Source: Breznakibacter xylanolyticus (lineage in GTDB: Bacteria; Bacteroidota; Bacteroidia; Bacteroidales; Marinilabiliaceae). From it: a DNA stretch of 64,000 bases. The notes under the pieces are model-generated. The model ran no database searches. It saw nothing but the letters and a program-made list of their open reading frames with translations, and was not told the origin of the DNA. The stretch is taken from positions 1-64,000 of the forward strand of contig NZ_QKZK01000010.1 in assembly GCF_003254275.1 (NCBI RefSeq). The letters run 5' to 3'. The position numbers were made by a program, and so were the translations under genes. Position 1 is the stretch's first letter. Each line of letters begins with the position of its first letter. This document shows positions 30,423-39,602 of the stretch, piece by piece.

Positions 30423-32882
30423 ATGTTTATGAGATTTCTGAATGTGGCTCTGTTGGTCTTTCTGGGGGTGGTGGCTTTGCACGGCCAAAAAGGCGGAAAA
30501 CTGAAAATGTGGTACGATAAGCCTGCCACCGTGTGGAACGAGGCATTACCCGTTGGTAATGGCCGATTGGGTGCCATGGTTTTTGGGAATCCAGCCACTG
30601 AAAAAATTCAGCTCAACGAAGCTACTTTTTGGTCGGGTGGGCCTTTGCGCAACGATAATCCCAACGCCCTGAAGGTATTGCCCCTGGTGCGGCAGTTGAT
30701 ATTTGACGGAAAACATTTTGAAGCCGAAAAGCTGATTAATCAAAATATGATGACCCAGCTTCATGGCTCAAAATATCAGGTGATTGGTGATTTAAACCTC
30801 GCTTTTAACGGGCATGAGGGATATACCGATTATTACCGTGAATTGGATCTCGAGAGGGCTGTTTTTACCACCACTTATCGTGTCAACGATGTGACTTACA
30901 AGCGTGAAGTGTTCGCATCACAGCCCGATCAGGTGATTGTGGTTAAGTTGTCGGCCGATAAACCCGGGATGCTCACATTTACTGCCGGATTAAGTGGCCC
31001 CTTGCAAAAAACATCTGCTGCATTGGCCGGCAATATTCTCGAAATGACAGGTCTTTCGGGAACGCACGAAGGTGTAGCCGGTCAGGTGAAATTCAATGCT
31101 CGTGCCAAAGTCATACCTCAGGGGGGTACCTCCACGATGGAAGGCCATCAAATTAGCGTTAAGAATGCCAATGAGGTGGTTATTATGGTTTCCATTGCCA
31201 CCAATTTTGTCGATTACCTGACGTTGACCGCCGATGAGGATGCCAAATGCAAAGCTTATTTGGATGCTTGCGGAAAAAAGCCGTACCCAAAGTTATTGTC
31301 CAATCATCAAGCGGCTTATCAAAAGTACTTTAAACGGTCTGCATTCGATTTGGGCACCTCGGCAGCGGCGTCTTTGCCCACCGATGTTCGCATCAAAAAC
31401 TTTGCGCAAACCCATGATCCCGAGTTGGTGTCGATGTATTACCAGTTTGGACGTTATTTGCTCATTTCGAGTTCTCAACCCGGTGGCCAACCGGCCAACC
31501 TGCAAGGCATCTGGAATGGAAGCACCGATCCGGCCTGGGATAGCAAGTACACCATCAACATCAACACCGAAATGAACTATTGGCCGGCCGAAAAGTGCAA
31601 CCTTTCCGAGATGCACGAGCCGTTGATTCAGATGGTGAAGGAGTTGTCGCAAGCCGGCCGGCAAACCGCGCGTGATATGTATGGCTGCCAGGGGTGGGTG
31701 GCGCATCACAATACCGATATCTGGCGTATTACCGGTTTGGTCGACGGTGCTTATTGGGGCATGTGGCCCACTGGTGGCGCATGGTTAACACAACATTTGT
31801 GGGACAAATACCTTTATAGCGGCGATTTAACGTACCTCGAAGCCGTTTATCCTGTGATGAAATCAGCCAGCGATTTCTTCAAATGTGTTTTGGTTGAGGA
31901 GCCCATTCACAAGTGGTTGGTGGTGACTCCTTCGGTATCGCCCGAGAACAATCCGGCCGGACGCCCTTCTGTATGTGCCGGAGCCACCATGGACAACCAG
32001 ATTGTGTTTGACCTTTTTACAAAAACCATCAAAGCCGCCACTTTATTGAATCGTGATGCGGATTATATTGCTGAGCTAAAGGCCATGCGCGATCGTTTGC
32101 CTCCCATGCAAATTGGTCAATATGGCCAGTTGCAGGAATGGATGGAAGATTTGGACAATCCCAACGACAAACATCGACATGTGTCGCATTTGTACGGCCT
32201 TTTTCCCAGTAATCAGATTTCTCCGTCTACCAGTCCCGAACTTTTTGATGCGGCTCGTACTACTTTGATGCATCGGGGCGACGTGTCAACCGGCTGGTCC
32301 ATGGGGTGGAAGGTGAACTTTTGGGCGCGTCTGCTCGATGGCAATCATGCCATGAAATTGATTAAGGATCAATTAACCCTGGTTGATCCTGTTAATGGTG
32401 GTGCCAATGGCGGGACTTATCCCAATTTTTTTGATGCTCACCCGCCCTTTCAAATTGATGGCAACTTTGGTTGCGCGGCCGGCATTGCCGAGATGTTGAT
32501 GCAATGCCACGATGGCGCCGTGCATCTGTTGCCGGCTTTGCCCGATGAATGGCAAGATGGAGAAATCTCCGGGTTGAGAACCGTTGGCGGCTTTGAAGTG
32601 AGCTTTTCGTGGAAAGCTGGTGAAGTGCAATCGCTGGTGGTGAAATCGTCACTGGGTGGAAACCTGCGCCTGCGTTTACCCAATCATCTGAAGTTGGCCA
32701 ATGGCAAAGTCCTGATCGCTGCCTCGGGCGTGAACCCAAATCCTTTTTTTGAAATTCCTGACATCAGGCGCCCTTTGGTTTCCGAAAAAGCCACGTTGAA
32801 TGAGATGGCGCGAAATCCATCGTTCGAATTTGATATTGAAACCCGACCGGGGCAAACCCTTTCGTTTGTGGCAGTCCGGTGA
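30423..32882 (+). CDS. GH95 alpha-L-galactosidase / alpha-1,2-L-fucosidase
   Basis: The start is placed at the ATG before FMRFLNVALL, giving about 819 residues and a signal peptide ending ALHGQ; a start overlapping the TlpA gene is possible but adds no useful sequence. The N-terminal beta domain has WNEALPVGNGRLGAMV. The (alpha/alpha)6 barrel has the catalytic Asn pair in NINTEMNYWP, an acid in LQEWMEDLDNP, HRHVSHLYGLFPSNQI, and Asp in PPFQIDGNFG. GH95 includes fucosidases and also alpha-L-galactosidases found in loci for complex glucuronoarabinoxylan. Given the xylan context I favour alpha-L-galactosidase. It is part of the GH115 operon. Confidence 0.9.
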   Translation: MFMRFLNVALLVFLGVVALHGQKGGKLKMWYDKPATVWNEALPVGNGRLGAMVFGNPATEKIQLNEATFWSGGPLRNDNPNALKVLPLVRQLIFDGKHFEAEKLINQNMMTQLHGSKYQVIGDLNLAFNGHEGYTDYYRELDLERAVFTTTYRVNDVTYKREVFASQPDQVIVVKLSADKPGMLTFTAGLSGPLQKTSAALAGNILEMTGLSGTHEGVAGQVKFNARAKVIPQGGTSTMEGHQISVKNANEVVIMVSIATNFVDYLTLTADEDAKCKAYLDACGKKPYPKLLSNHQAAYQKYFKRSAFDLGTSAAASLPTDVRIKNFAQTHDPELVSMYYQFGRYLLISSSQPGGQPANLQGIWNGSTDPAWDSKYTININTEMNYWPAEKCNLSEMHEPLIQMVKELSQAGRQTARDMYGCQGWVAHHNTDIWRITGLVDGAYWGMWPTGGAWLTQHLWDKYLYSGDLTYLEAVYPVMKSASDFFKCVLVEEPIHKWLVVTPSVSPENNPAGRPSVCAGATMDNQIVFDLFTKTIKAATLLNRDADYIAELKAMRDRLPPMQIGQYGQLQEWMEDLDNPNDKHRHVSHLYGLFPSNQISPSTSPELFDAARTTLMHRGDVSTGWSMGWKVNFWARLLDGNHAMKLIKDQLTLVDPVNGGANGGTYPNFFDAHPPFQIDGNFGCAAGIAEMLMQCHDGAVHLLPALPDEWQDGEISGLRTVGGFEVSFSWKAGEVQSLVVKSSLGGNLRLRLPNHLKLANGKVLIAASGVNPNPFFEIPDIRRPLVSEKATLNEMARNPSFEFDIETRPGQTLSFVAVR

Positions 32883-32928
32883 TTGCAGATGTGTATAATG
32901 TTGTAAATCAATAAAACCTCCTTGGAGG

Positions 32929-33492
32929 ATGGTTAAGCTTATGAATGTGATGAAACGATATTTAAAAATAATCATCCTGGGATGGATGCTGTGCACTGTC
33001 CAGAACCTTGTTGCCCAAAGTACAACTATTGATACGACAGGGGATTTATTTAAGGATTTTAGAACCGAGCTCATGTGGGAAGCCAACGTGAAAATCGGAA
33101 ACACCATTGTTGTGGGCGAGAGCAAACGAGGCATACGGCGCATCATCCCCATCACCGGCGGCACTTTCTCAGGCTCCAAAATCAAGGGGGATGTGTTGCC
33201 CCTGGGCGAGGACTGGCAATTGGTGCGCCCCGATGGCGATACAGAGCTTTATGCCCGTTATCTGCTCAAAACCCACGACGGGCATTTGATTCAGGTCATC
33301 AACCGGGCATTGATTCACACCGGAGCCAAAGGCAATGACTTTTACTGCAAGTCGGTGCTCGATTTGGAAGCACCTGTCGATAGCCCTTATGACTATCTCA
33401 ATCATGCTGTTTTTATGGGGACCATCCGATTTCCGGTACTCCAACCGGGCGAGGATCCCTATGTTATTATTGGGGTGTATCGAGTGATGTAA
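32929..33492 (+). CDS. Secreted DUF3237-type protein
   Basis: This protein has up to 187 residues, with in-frame ATGs at 32929, 32941 and 32950; the last gives the neatest signal peptide (MKRYLKIIILGWMLCTVQNL). The rest matches the DUF3237 pattern of GGTFSGSKIKGDVLPLGEDW, QLVRPDGDTELYARY and a second strand set ending YVIIGVYRVM. This is a small beta-barrel-like family of unknown biochemistry that occurs beside sugar- and aromatic-degrading genes. It follows GH95 by 46 bases. A role in handling an acyl or lactone by-product is speculation only. Confidence 0.72.
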   Translation: MVKLMNVMKRYLKIIILGWMLCTVQNLVAQSTTIDTTGDLFKDFRTELMWEANVKIGNTIVVGESKRGIRRIIPITGGTFSGSKIKGDVLPLGEDWQLVRPDGDTELYARYLLKTHDGHLIQVINRALIHTGAKGNDFYCKSVLDLEAPVDSPYDYLNHAVFMGTIRFPVLQPGEDPYVIIGVYRVM

Positions 33493-33504
33493 TGGGGGAA
33501 AGTG

Positions 33505-33577
33505 CCTGAGTGAGGAAAGTGTCTGAGGAAGAAAGTGCAAAAGTGCAAGAGTACAAGAGTGCAAAAGTTCAAGAGGA
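33505..33577. repeat. AGTGCAAA word array, short copy
   Basis: About seven imperfect words (AAGTGCAAA, AGTGCAAGAG, AGTACAAGAG, AAGTTCAAGAGG) lie right after the DUF3237 gene. The words are the same as in 8501-8640. Confidence 0.7.
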
Positions 33578-33669
33578 AGAATAATGTGGCTAATGGACGA
33601 AGTCGCTTTGCATAGCAAAGAAAGAATGAGCTTGGAAGAGTATCGTAATTAATAATAAACCTTAATCAG

Positions 33670-34197
33670 ATGGAAAATAAATACGAAGAATTAGAGAAAT
33701 TGAATGACTTGTTTCAGCGCGGTGTGATCACCGAGGCCGAATATGAACGCGAGAAAGAGAAGCTGCTCAATGGGAGTTTTGCTTCCTCGCAAGCTCCCTT
33801 GTTTGGGATGGCCGAAAATAGTTATCTGATGATGATGCACCTCTCCCTTTTATCGGGGTGCATCTATCCTTTGCTGGGTCTCATTGCCCCGCTGGTGTTG
33901 TGGTTGATCAATAAAGATAATAACCCCAATGTGGATCGCCACGGAAGGGTCATTTTTAATTTCATGATCAGTTTTGCCATTTACATGGCTGTGGCGGTGA
34001 TGTTATTGATTCCTTTTGGGATGTTTTTTTCCATCGCGCACCTGCTTTCACCATTGGCATTTTTCTCGGGGTTCTTTCCCTTGTTGGTGCTGCCAATACT
34101 CTGTATTGTTTTTGTGGTGATGGCTGCCATAAGAGCCAATAATGGGGTGTTGTGGCATTACCCGTTGAGCATTCGGTTTTTTAAAGTGGATGAATAG
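33670..34197 (+). CDS. SHOCT / DUF4870 membrane protein
   Basis: This 175-residue protein opens with a SHOCT-type helix (EELEKLNDLFQRGVITEAEY, followed by EREKEKLLNG). A DUF4870-like domain with three or four transmembrane helices follows: SLLSGCIYPLLGLIAPLVLW, FNFMISFAIYMAVAVMLLI, and the FFPLLVLPILCIVFVVMAA region. It contains the family's INKDNNPNVDRHGRVIFNF loop. The family's function is unknown; it is a general membrane protein with no obvious link to glycan use. It lies between the AGTGCAAA array and the GH5-GH43 gene, and co-transcription is uncertain. Confidence 0.8.
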   Translation: MENKYEELEKLNDLFQRGVITEAEYEREKEKLLNGSFASSQAPLFGMAENSYLMMMHLSLLSGCIYPLLGLIAPLVLWLINKDNNPNVDRHGRVIFNFMISFAIYMAVAVMLLIPFGMFFSIAHLLSPLAFFSGFFPLLVLPILCIVFVVMAAIRANNGVLWHYPLSIRFFKVDE

Positions 34198-34239
34198 GAG
34201 TCTTGGGTGTTGAGTTGAAATTTTATGCATGAATGATAT

Positions 34240-34330
34240 GAAACGAGCCATGAGTTAGCCTTTTTATACACAGGGGGATGACTATTGGCGAGTTCCATAT
34301 GGCCATTGAAAAACAAATTATAAACATATG
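34240..34330 (+). repeat. Gene leader of GH5-GH43, duplicated at 41.88-41.97 kb
   Basis: The block ending at the start codon contains ATACACAGG, TATTGGCGAGTTCCAT, a TTGAAAA run and ACAAATTATA. All recur in order at 41908-41968, again ending at an ATG. It probably includes the promoter or ribosome-binding leader of the gene. Confidence 0.75.
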
Positions 34331-37300
34331 AAAAGGAAGTTGTTGAAATTATTGATGGTTGCTCTCCTAACGGTCAGCGCCATGGATGTGTATGCTTGGA
34401 TTGGGAGCCCGACGCCCCGTTTGCATGTGGAGGGGCGTTTCCTCAAGGATCCCCATGGCAATGTGGTGAACCTGCATGGTTTTGCACAAACGTATAGTCC
34501 CTATTTTAATGAAAATGGAACCAAGTGGACCAATTATAATGTGGCCGGATGTTTGAATTATAACAAAAAGGTGATTGACGACATTATGGCCGCCGGATGG
34601 AAAATGAATTTCATGCGTTTGCACATGGATCCGTACTGGAGTAACGAGCCCGGATGTAAACTCGATTACCATGAAGCTCACAATTGCTTTAGTGAAGCCC
34701 GATTCCGGACGTATCTCGATCAAGTGTTTATTCCGATGGCCGAATATGCCGCTTCCAAAGGTCTTTATGTGGTGATGCGACCTCCGGGCGTGAGTCCTGA
34801 AGAGATTGAGGTGGGGGATAGCTATAATCAATATTTGATGTTGGTTTGGGATATTGTTTCATCACATCCCAAATTAAAGAACCACCCTGCCATCATGTAC
34901 GAATTGGCCAATGAGCCCATTCGCATCAAAGGCCCTAACGGGGATTATGGCAACAATTCGCAAGGTCATTTTGATAAACTCAAGGAGTATCTGCAGCCCA
35001 TCGTTAATAAAATTCGAGCCAATGGCACCCAAAATGTGCTCTGGATTCCTGGCTTGGGCTGGCAGGCCAAGTACAAGGGCTTTGCCGTCAACCCCATTGA
35101 GGGGAAGGACATTGGTTATGCCATTCACGTTTATCCCGGATGGTTTGGAAGTGCCGATGGCGGGAATACTTCTACAATCAATGGTTATGATGGCTTTAAA
35201 AAAGCTTGGGATGAGGAAATTAAACCGGTATCTGACATTGCCCCCATCATGGTGACGGAGATGGATTGGGCTGATGAAATGTATCAGTCGTCGTGGGGAA
35301 AAGGATATACCGGCGTGGCCGGGGGTGTCGGGTTTGGTGCCAACTTTAAGAAAATCATGGACGAAACGGGCAACGTGAGCTGGCTCTTCTTCACCGATGC
35401 GCATCTATTGGCCAAATTTAAAAATGAACCCCCTGCTGCCGGCGAAGCCTATACCTTTCTCAACGATCCCGAAGCTTGTCCCTGGCCTTGCTATCATTGG
35501 TTTGAGGAGTATTCAAAAATTAACTACCCTCGCCCCGATTTTACCTACCGTTCATCAAGTGATAACGGTGACGGAACTTTTACCAACCCTGTTGTGTTTG
35601 GCGATTTTCCAGATCCCGACGTGATTCGGGTGGGCGATGTCTATTACATGTCCACCACCACCATGCACCATTTTCCCGGTGCTACCATTTTGAAATCCTA
35701 CGACCTGGTCAACTGGCAATATTGCAGCAATCCGTTGGAGAAAATCGAATCGTCTGATTGTTACAATCTCGACGGGTGCAATCGTTACAGTCATGGTCAG
35801 TGGGCCAGTAGTTTAAAGTACCATAAAGGCACTTATTATCTTCATTTCAATACGCTCGATGAGGGCAGTTACCTGCTTACTGCCACCGATCCAGAGGGTA
35901 CCTGGACCAAACGGAAATTGGAGAAGTCGTTTTATGATGCCGGTCTTTTTTTTGATGATGATGACAAATTGTATGTCGTTTATGGCATCGCCAACCTGCG
36001 CATCGCACAATTGGATGCTGATTTTAAAGTGGTGAAGGACGAGGCTTTGTCCCTCGGCAATGTGGAAGCCGGCATCGTCAATACCGGAACTGAGGGGTGC
36101 CATATGTATAAAATCAATGGCTACTATTACATCTATGCCACAACCGGCGGTCAGTATGCCACGCAGGTGGCCTTCCGTTCGACTTCGGTTTTTGGGACTT
36201 ACGATGAAAAGGAGGTCTTTAATTTCGAGCGCATCCACCAGGGGCCCCTCATTCAAACCCAAACGGGCGAGTGGTGGACCATTCTCTTTGCCGACAAAGG
36301 GGCGTATGGCCGTCTGCCAACCTTGCAGCCTGTTACCTGGGTTGATAACTGGCCCATGGTGGGGGTGAACGGAAAGGGTGTGACCACTTATGCCAAGCCT
36401 AACGTGGGGAATGTGTATCCGGCAACGGCTTTGCCCACCAACGACAATTTCCGTCATTACAAACTTTCGCCTCAGTGGGAGTGGAATCACAATCCCGACG
36501 ATGCCAAGTGGTCACTGGTGAAACGTGCCGGTTTTCTGCGCTTATACACAGCCAACGTTACCGACAATTTGCGTACTGCCAAAAATACCATTACCCAACG
36601 CATCTTAGGTTTCCCTAAAAATGAATACCTGTCGTACGGGACAGTAAAGTTACACCTCGATAACATGGTGAATGGCGACATCACCGGATTGGCCGTGTTC
36701 CAGGATCCATACGCTTATGTGGGTGTGAAGATGGACAATGGCCAAAAGAGCATCGTTTGGTTCAATTCATCTGCCAATACCTTACAAACCGGTGCAGCTA
36801 TTGCGGATGATGTGGTTTACCTCCGTGCCGTGGCCAATTACAACACCAGTAAGGCCGATTTTTATTACAGCACCGATGATGTCACTTACACCCTGGTTGG
36901 GACTTTGGATATGAAATACAGCCTGTCGGTATTCGTGGGCAACCGTTTCTGCATTTTTAACTATGCCACTTCAGCTTTGGGTGGGTATGTGGATGTGGAT
37001 TGGTTCTCGACCGAAAAGGCTTTTTCGGAGAACGCATTTTACGATGATTCATTTAAAGGTTACAGTGAAGAAACATTGACCCTTTCGGAACTGTCAACAG
37101 ACAATACTACTCTGAACCTGCTCACCGGCAGTGCCAAAAGCTTTAAGGTGACGGCCAAGTTTTTGGATGGTCATACCGAAGATGTTACGCTCAAAGCGAC
37201 CTATCTCATTTCAAATCCTGCGGTGGTGGCCATCAAAAACGGACAATTAATCACCAAGTCCAATGGTGATGCCACGGTGACTGTGACCTATCAGGGTGGC

Positions 37301-38722
37301 ATGGGCGAGGCCAAATCCATCGTGATGACCGTTGCAGCTTCTTATTTCCCCCTGGCAACAGGCTTGTTCAATCCCTCCATTCACGAAACCGGGACATTTG
37401 ATGCTGCCACCAAAACAGTGGTAACCGGGAAATATGGTTTTGCTGGTTGGCAGTACAGTGCAGGCCTCGATTTGTCGAATTACAAATACCTGGTGGCAAA
37501 ATTGGCTTCCTCCACATCCGGCGGTGCATCGTTCCGTGCCTATGATGAGAGCAGTTATTGGACCAAGCCGGTGTTGGCAGACTTCGGCTCCGGTACCCGG
37601 GCGGTCATCAATCTGGCCAATTCTGTGAAAAACGAGACGACCATCGCCTTTGACCCTTCACACATCTACATCATCGGTTTTTGGTCGATGGGTGGCACCC
37701 CCATTGTGCTCAGTGATGTTTATGTCACCAACAACGATGATTTTTCTAAACCGTTGCCCACCGACCCGATGATTACCCTCGTATCCAATCAGGTCGTAGG
37801 CGGAACCGTAAAGGGTGGGGGTGTTTATGCCATTGGTGCTTCGTGTAAAGTCACTGCCACCCCGGCTGAAGGTTATTCGTTTGCTTATTGGATGGAAAAT
37901 GGAACCATTGTCTCCTCGGATGCAGCTTATACGTTTACGGTGAGCGGTGCTCGCGATCTGACGGCCTATTTCACCATGAGCAATAACAACTTTAAGGTAC
38001 AGGCTGTCGATTGTTCATGCCGGGGTGCCAATGATGGGGTCATTGAATTGACCTTCACCCGTTCCGGGAGTTATACCATTGCCGTGACTGCCGATGGGTA
38101 TAGCAAAAGCGGCACCGCCACAGGTACTTATCGTCTGTCACCACTGGCTCCTGGGACTTATCGAGTGAGTGTTTCGTCTGAATCGTCTGCCGATCCTGTT
38201 GTTTTCACCGTGGTGGTGGGGCAACCCGATGAATTGACGGTGATGAAAGTGGCTGTGGAAAATGGCAAGGCTCAATATCAATTGAGTGGTGCAGATCAAT
38301 ATTATGTGTCGGTAAACGATGAATGGGTAATTGCCAAATCGGCCAGTGTGGATGTGGCATTAAAAGCCGGCGAAAACCGGGTGACCATTCGCACCGATGT
38401 GGCTTGCCAGGGGCAATATGACGAAACCATTTATTTGGATAAAAACGGGGCGTTGCTTTTGACTTCTTCGTTAGCCGATCAGACCTTGCGTCTGTCGCCC
38501 AATCCGGTGGACTGCGAAGCGACTCTCGTTGTGCCGGGCGATGATGAGCGTGTGATGGTTGAGATCGTTTCGTTGAGAGGTGTTACGCATGATCAGCGCA
38601 TCTATCATCTTGATTCCCATCGGGACGTGTTGCTGGATGTCTCAGCATTGCCAGCCGGTATCTACACCGTGAAAGTGGTTGGGGCAACCGTGAATGCAGC
38701 CATTAAAATGGTGAAGCAGTGA
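34328..38722 (+). CDS. Multimodular GH5-GH43 enzyme with Ig-like, binding and T9SS-type C-terminal domains
   Basis: This 1464-residue protein has a signal peptide ending DVYA. Domain order: GH5 barrel (about 25-400; acid/base Glu196 in YELANEPIR, nucleophile Glu311 in MVTEMDWAD); GH43 propeller (about 415-690; base Asp429 in FPDPDVIRVG) with its concanavalin-like C-domain (to about 900); a Big_2-like domain (about 920-1005); a jelly-roll possibly binding carbohydrate (about 1010-1135); an InlB-B-like repeat (about 1145-1220); a further beta domain; and a type A sorting domain (about 1385-1464, LRLSPNPVDCEATL and ALPAGIYTVKVVG). A type IX signal implies cell-surface display. GH5 probably cuts the xylan backbone while GH43 trims side chains. 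Confidence 0.9.
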   Translation: MKRKLLKLLMVALLTVSAMDVYAWIGSPTPRLHVEGRFLKDPHGNVVNLHGFAQTYSPYFNENGTKWTNYNVAGCLNYNKKVIDDIMAAGWKMNFMRLHMDPYWSNEPGCKLDYHEAHNCFSEARFRTYLDQVFIPMAEYAASKGLYVVMRPPGVSPEEIEVGDSYNQYLMLVWDIVSSHPKLKNHPAIMYELANEPIRIKGPNGDYGNNSQGHFDKLKEYLQPIVNKIRANGTQNVLWIPGLGWQAKYKGFAVNPIEGKDIGYAIHVYPGWFGSADGGNTSTINGYDGFKKAWDEEIKPVSDIAPIMVTEMDWADEMYQSSWGKGYTGVAGGVGFGANFKKIMDETGNVSWLFFTDAHLLAKFKNEPPAAGEAYTFLNDPEACPWPCYHWFEEYSKINYPRPDFTYRSSSDNGDGTFTNPVVFGDFPDPDVIRVGDVYYMSTTTMHHFPGATILKSYDLVNWQYCSNPLEKIESSDCYNLDGCNRYSHGQWASSLKYHKGTYYLHFNTLDEGSYLLTATDPEGTWTKRKLEKSFYDAGLFFDDDDKLYVVYGIANLRIAQLDADFKVVKDEALSLGNVEAGIVNTGTEGCHMYKINGYYYIYATTGGQYATQVAFRSTSVFGTYDEKEVFNFERIHQGPLIQTQTGEWWTILFADKGAYGRLPTLQPVTWVDNWPMVGVNGKGVTTYAKPNVGNVYPATALPTNDNFRHYKLSPQWEWNHNPDDAKWSLVKRAGFLRLYTANVTDNLRTAKNTITQRILGFPKNEYLSYGTVKLHLDNMVNGDITGLAVFQDPYAYVGVKMDNGQKSIVWFNSSANTLQTGAAIADDVVYLRAVANYNTSKADFYYSTDDVTYTLVGTLDMKYSLSVFVGNRFCIFNYATSALGGYVDVDWFSTEKAFSENAFYDDSFKGYSEETLTLSELSTDNTTLNLLTGSAKSFKVTAKFLDGHTEDVTLKATYLISNPAVVAIKNGQLITKSNGDATVTVTYQGGMGEAKSIVMTVAASYFPLATGLFNPSIHETGTFDAATKTVVTGKYGFAGWQYSAGLDLSNYKYLVAKLASSTSGGASFRAYDESSYWTKPVLADFGSGTRAVINLANSVKNETTIAFDPSHIYIIGFWSMGGTPIVLSDVYVTNNDDFSKPLPTDPMITLVSNQVVGGTVKGGGVYAIGASCKVTATPAEGYSFAYWMENGTIVSSDAAYTFTVSGARDLTAYFTMSNNNFKVQAVDCSCRGANDGVIELTFTRSGSYTIAVTADGYSKSGTATGTYRLSPLAPGTYRVSVSSESSADPVVFTVVVGQPDELTVMKVAVENGKAQYQLSGADQYYVSVNDEWVIAKSASVDVALKAGENRVTIRTDVACQGQYDETIYLDKNGALLLTSSLADQTLRLSPNPVDCEATLVVPGDDERVMVEIVSLRGVTHDQRIYHLDSHRDVLLDVSALPAGIYTVKVVGATVNAAIKMVKQ

Positions 38723-38769
38723 TAATGTATTGTCGTAAGTTCAATTGATTATAATGAGATATCCTCATG

Positions 38770-38784
38770 TCCCCCTTTGGGGGA
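38770..38784. other. Small GC-rich palindrome
   Basis: TCCCCCTTTGGGGGA is a perfect inverted repeat located between the GH5-GH43 stop codon and the next gene. It lacks a T-run directly after it, so it is only a possible pause or processing hairpin. Confidence 0.5.
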
Positions 38785-38808
38785 TGTGGGGGTTAATTTG
38801 ATAAATAT

Positions 38809-39501
38809 ATGAAAACCAAACATTTGATTTATACCATGTTTTCTGTCCTGCTGTTGATGGCGGGCTGTTCCGGTGATGATGCCACTCCGCCTCCCGGGGC
38901 GGTGGTGTTGGTGTCGCCCGCAGGGAGTGAAGTATGTGTCAAAGGCAAAACCACTTCGGGAACCACAACTTCGATGGTGGCCTTTTCCTGGAAAGCTGCT
39001 GAGGGAGCTGAGAATTATCGGGTTGATGTTACCAATTTGAATACTCAAGCCAAGGTGAGTCAAACGGTCAAAGGGGTGACTTTTAGTACCGCTTTGGATG
39101 TGAATGCCTATTATTCATGGCAAATCACAGCTCTCAATGGGGGGGGTGAATCATCCAGCGAGGCTTTTGGGTTTTACCTTTCTGGTACGCCTGCGTCGAA
39201 TTATGCGCCTTTCCCGGCCGAACTCACCTTTCCGACCATGGATGCCGTGCTCAGTGCAGGGAGTGAAAGCGCCTTGTCTGTATCGTTTCAGTGGATGGGA
39301 ACCGATTTGGACAACGATGTGGCCGGGTATCTTTTTTACCTCGATCAAGCTGATGCCTCCACACAGGTCGGTTCGTTGCTCTCTTCCGGGGCGGTTACCC
39401 ATTCTCTTGACCGTGGGAAAACCTACTTCTGGAAGGTGGTCACCACCGATAAGGCCGGTAACAATTCGACTTCGGCGGTGGCTTCTTTTTCGATTCAATG
39501 A
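38809..39501 (+). CDS. Surface lipoprotein with two fibronectin-III-like domains
   Basis: This 230-residue protein has a lipoprotein signal, with Cys20 in LLLMAGCSGDD. The acidic residues right after the Cys resemble surface-export signals of Bacteroidota lipoproteins. Two beta-sandwich domains follow (about 28-125 and 130-230), each with the fibronectin-type pattern (VAFSWKAAEGAENYRVDV and YYSWQITALNGG; VSFQWMGTDLDNDVAGYLFY and KTYFWKVVTTDKAGN). There is no catalytic motif. It is likely a surface glycan-binding or spacer protein working with the GH5-GH43 enzyme encoded just upstream. The specific ligand is not inferable. Confidence 0.78.
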   Translation: MKTKHLIYTMFSVLLLMAGCSGDDATPPPGAVVLVSPAGSEVCVKGKTTSGTTTSMVAFSWKAAEGAENYRVDVTNLNTQAKVSQTVKGVTFSTALDVNAYYSWQITALNGGGESSSEAFGFYLSGTPASNYAPFPAELTFPTMDAVLSAGSESALSVSFQWMGTDLDNDVAGYLFYLDQADASTQVGSLLSSGAVTHSLDRGKTYFWKVVTTDKAGNNSTSAVASFSIQ

Positions 39502-39602
39502 TGTTTGATCCTGTGCATCAGATCGTACCGAAATGCTAAAGTATTTGATGGATGATAATAGTTTAATAAATCAATACAAAACCTCATTTTAATGATTTAG
39601 TA

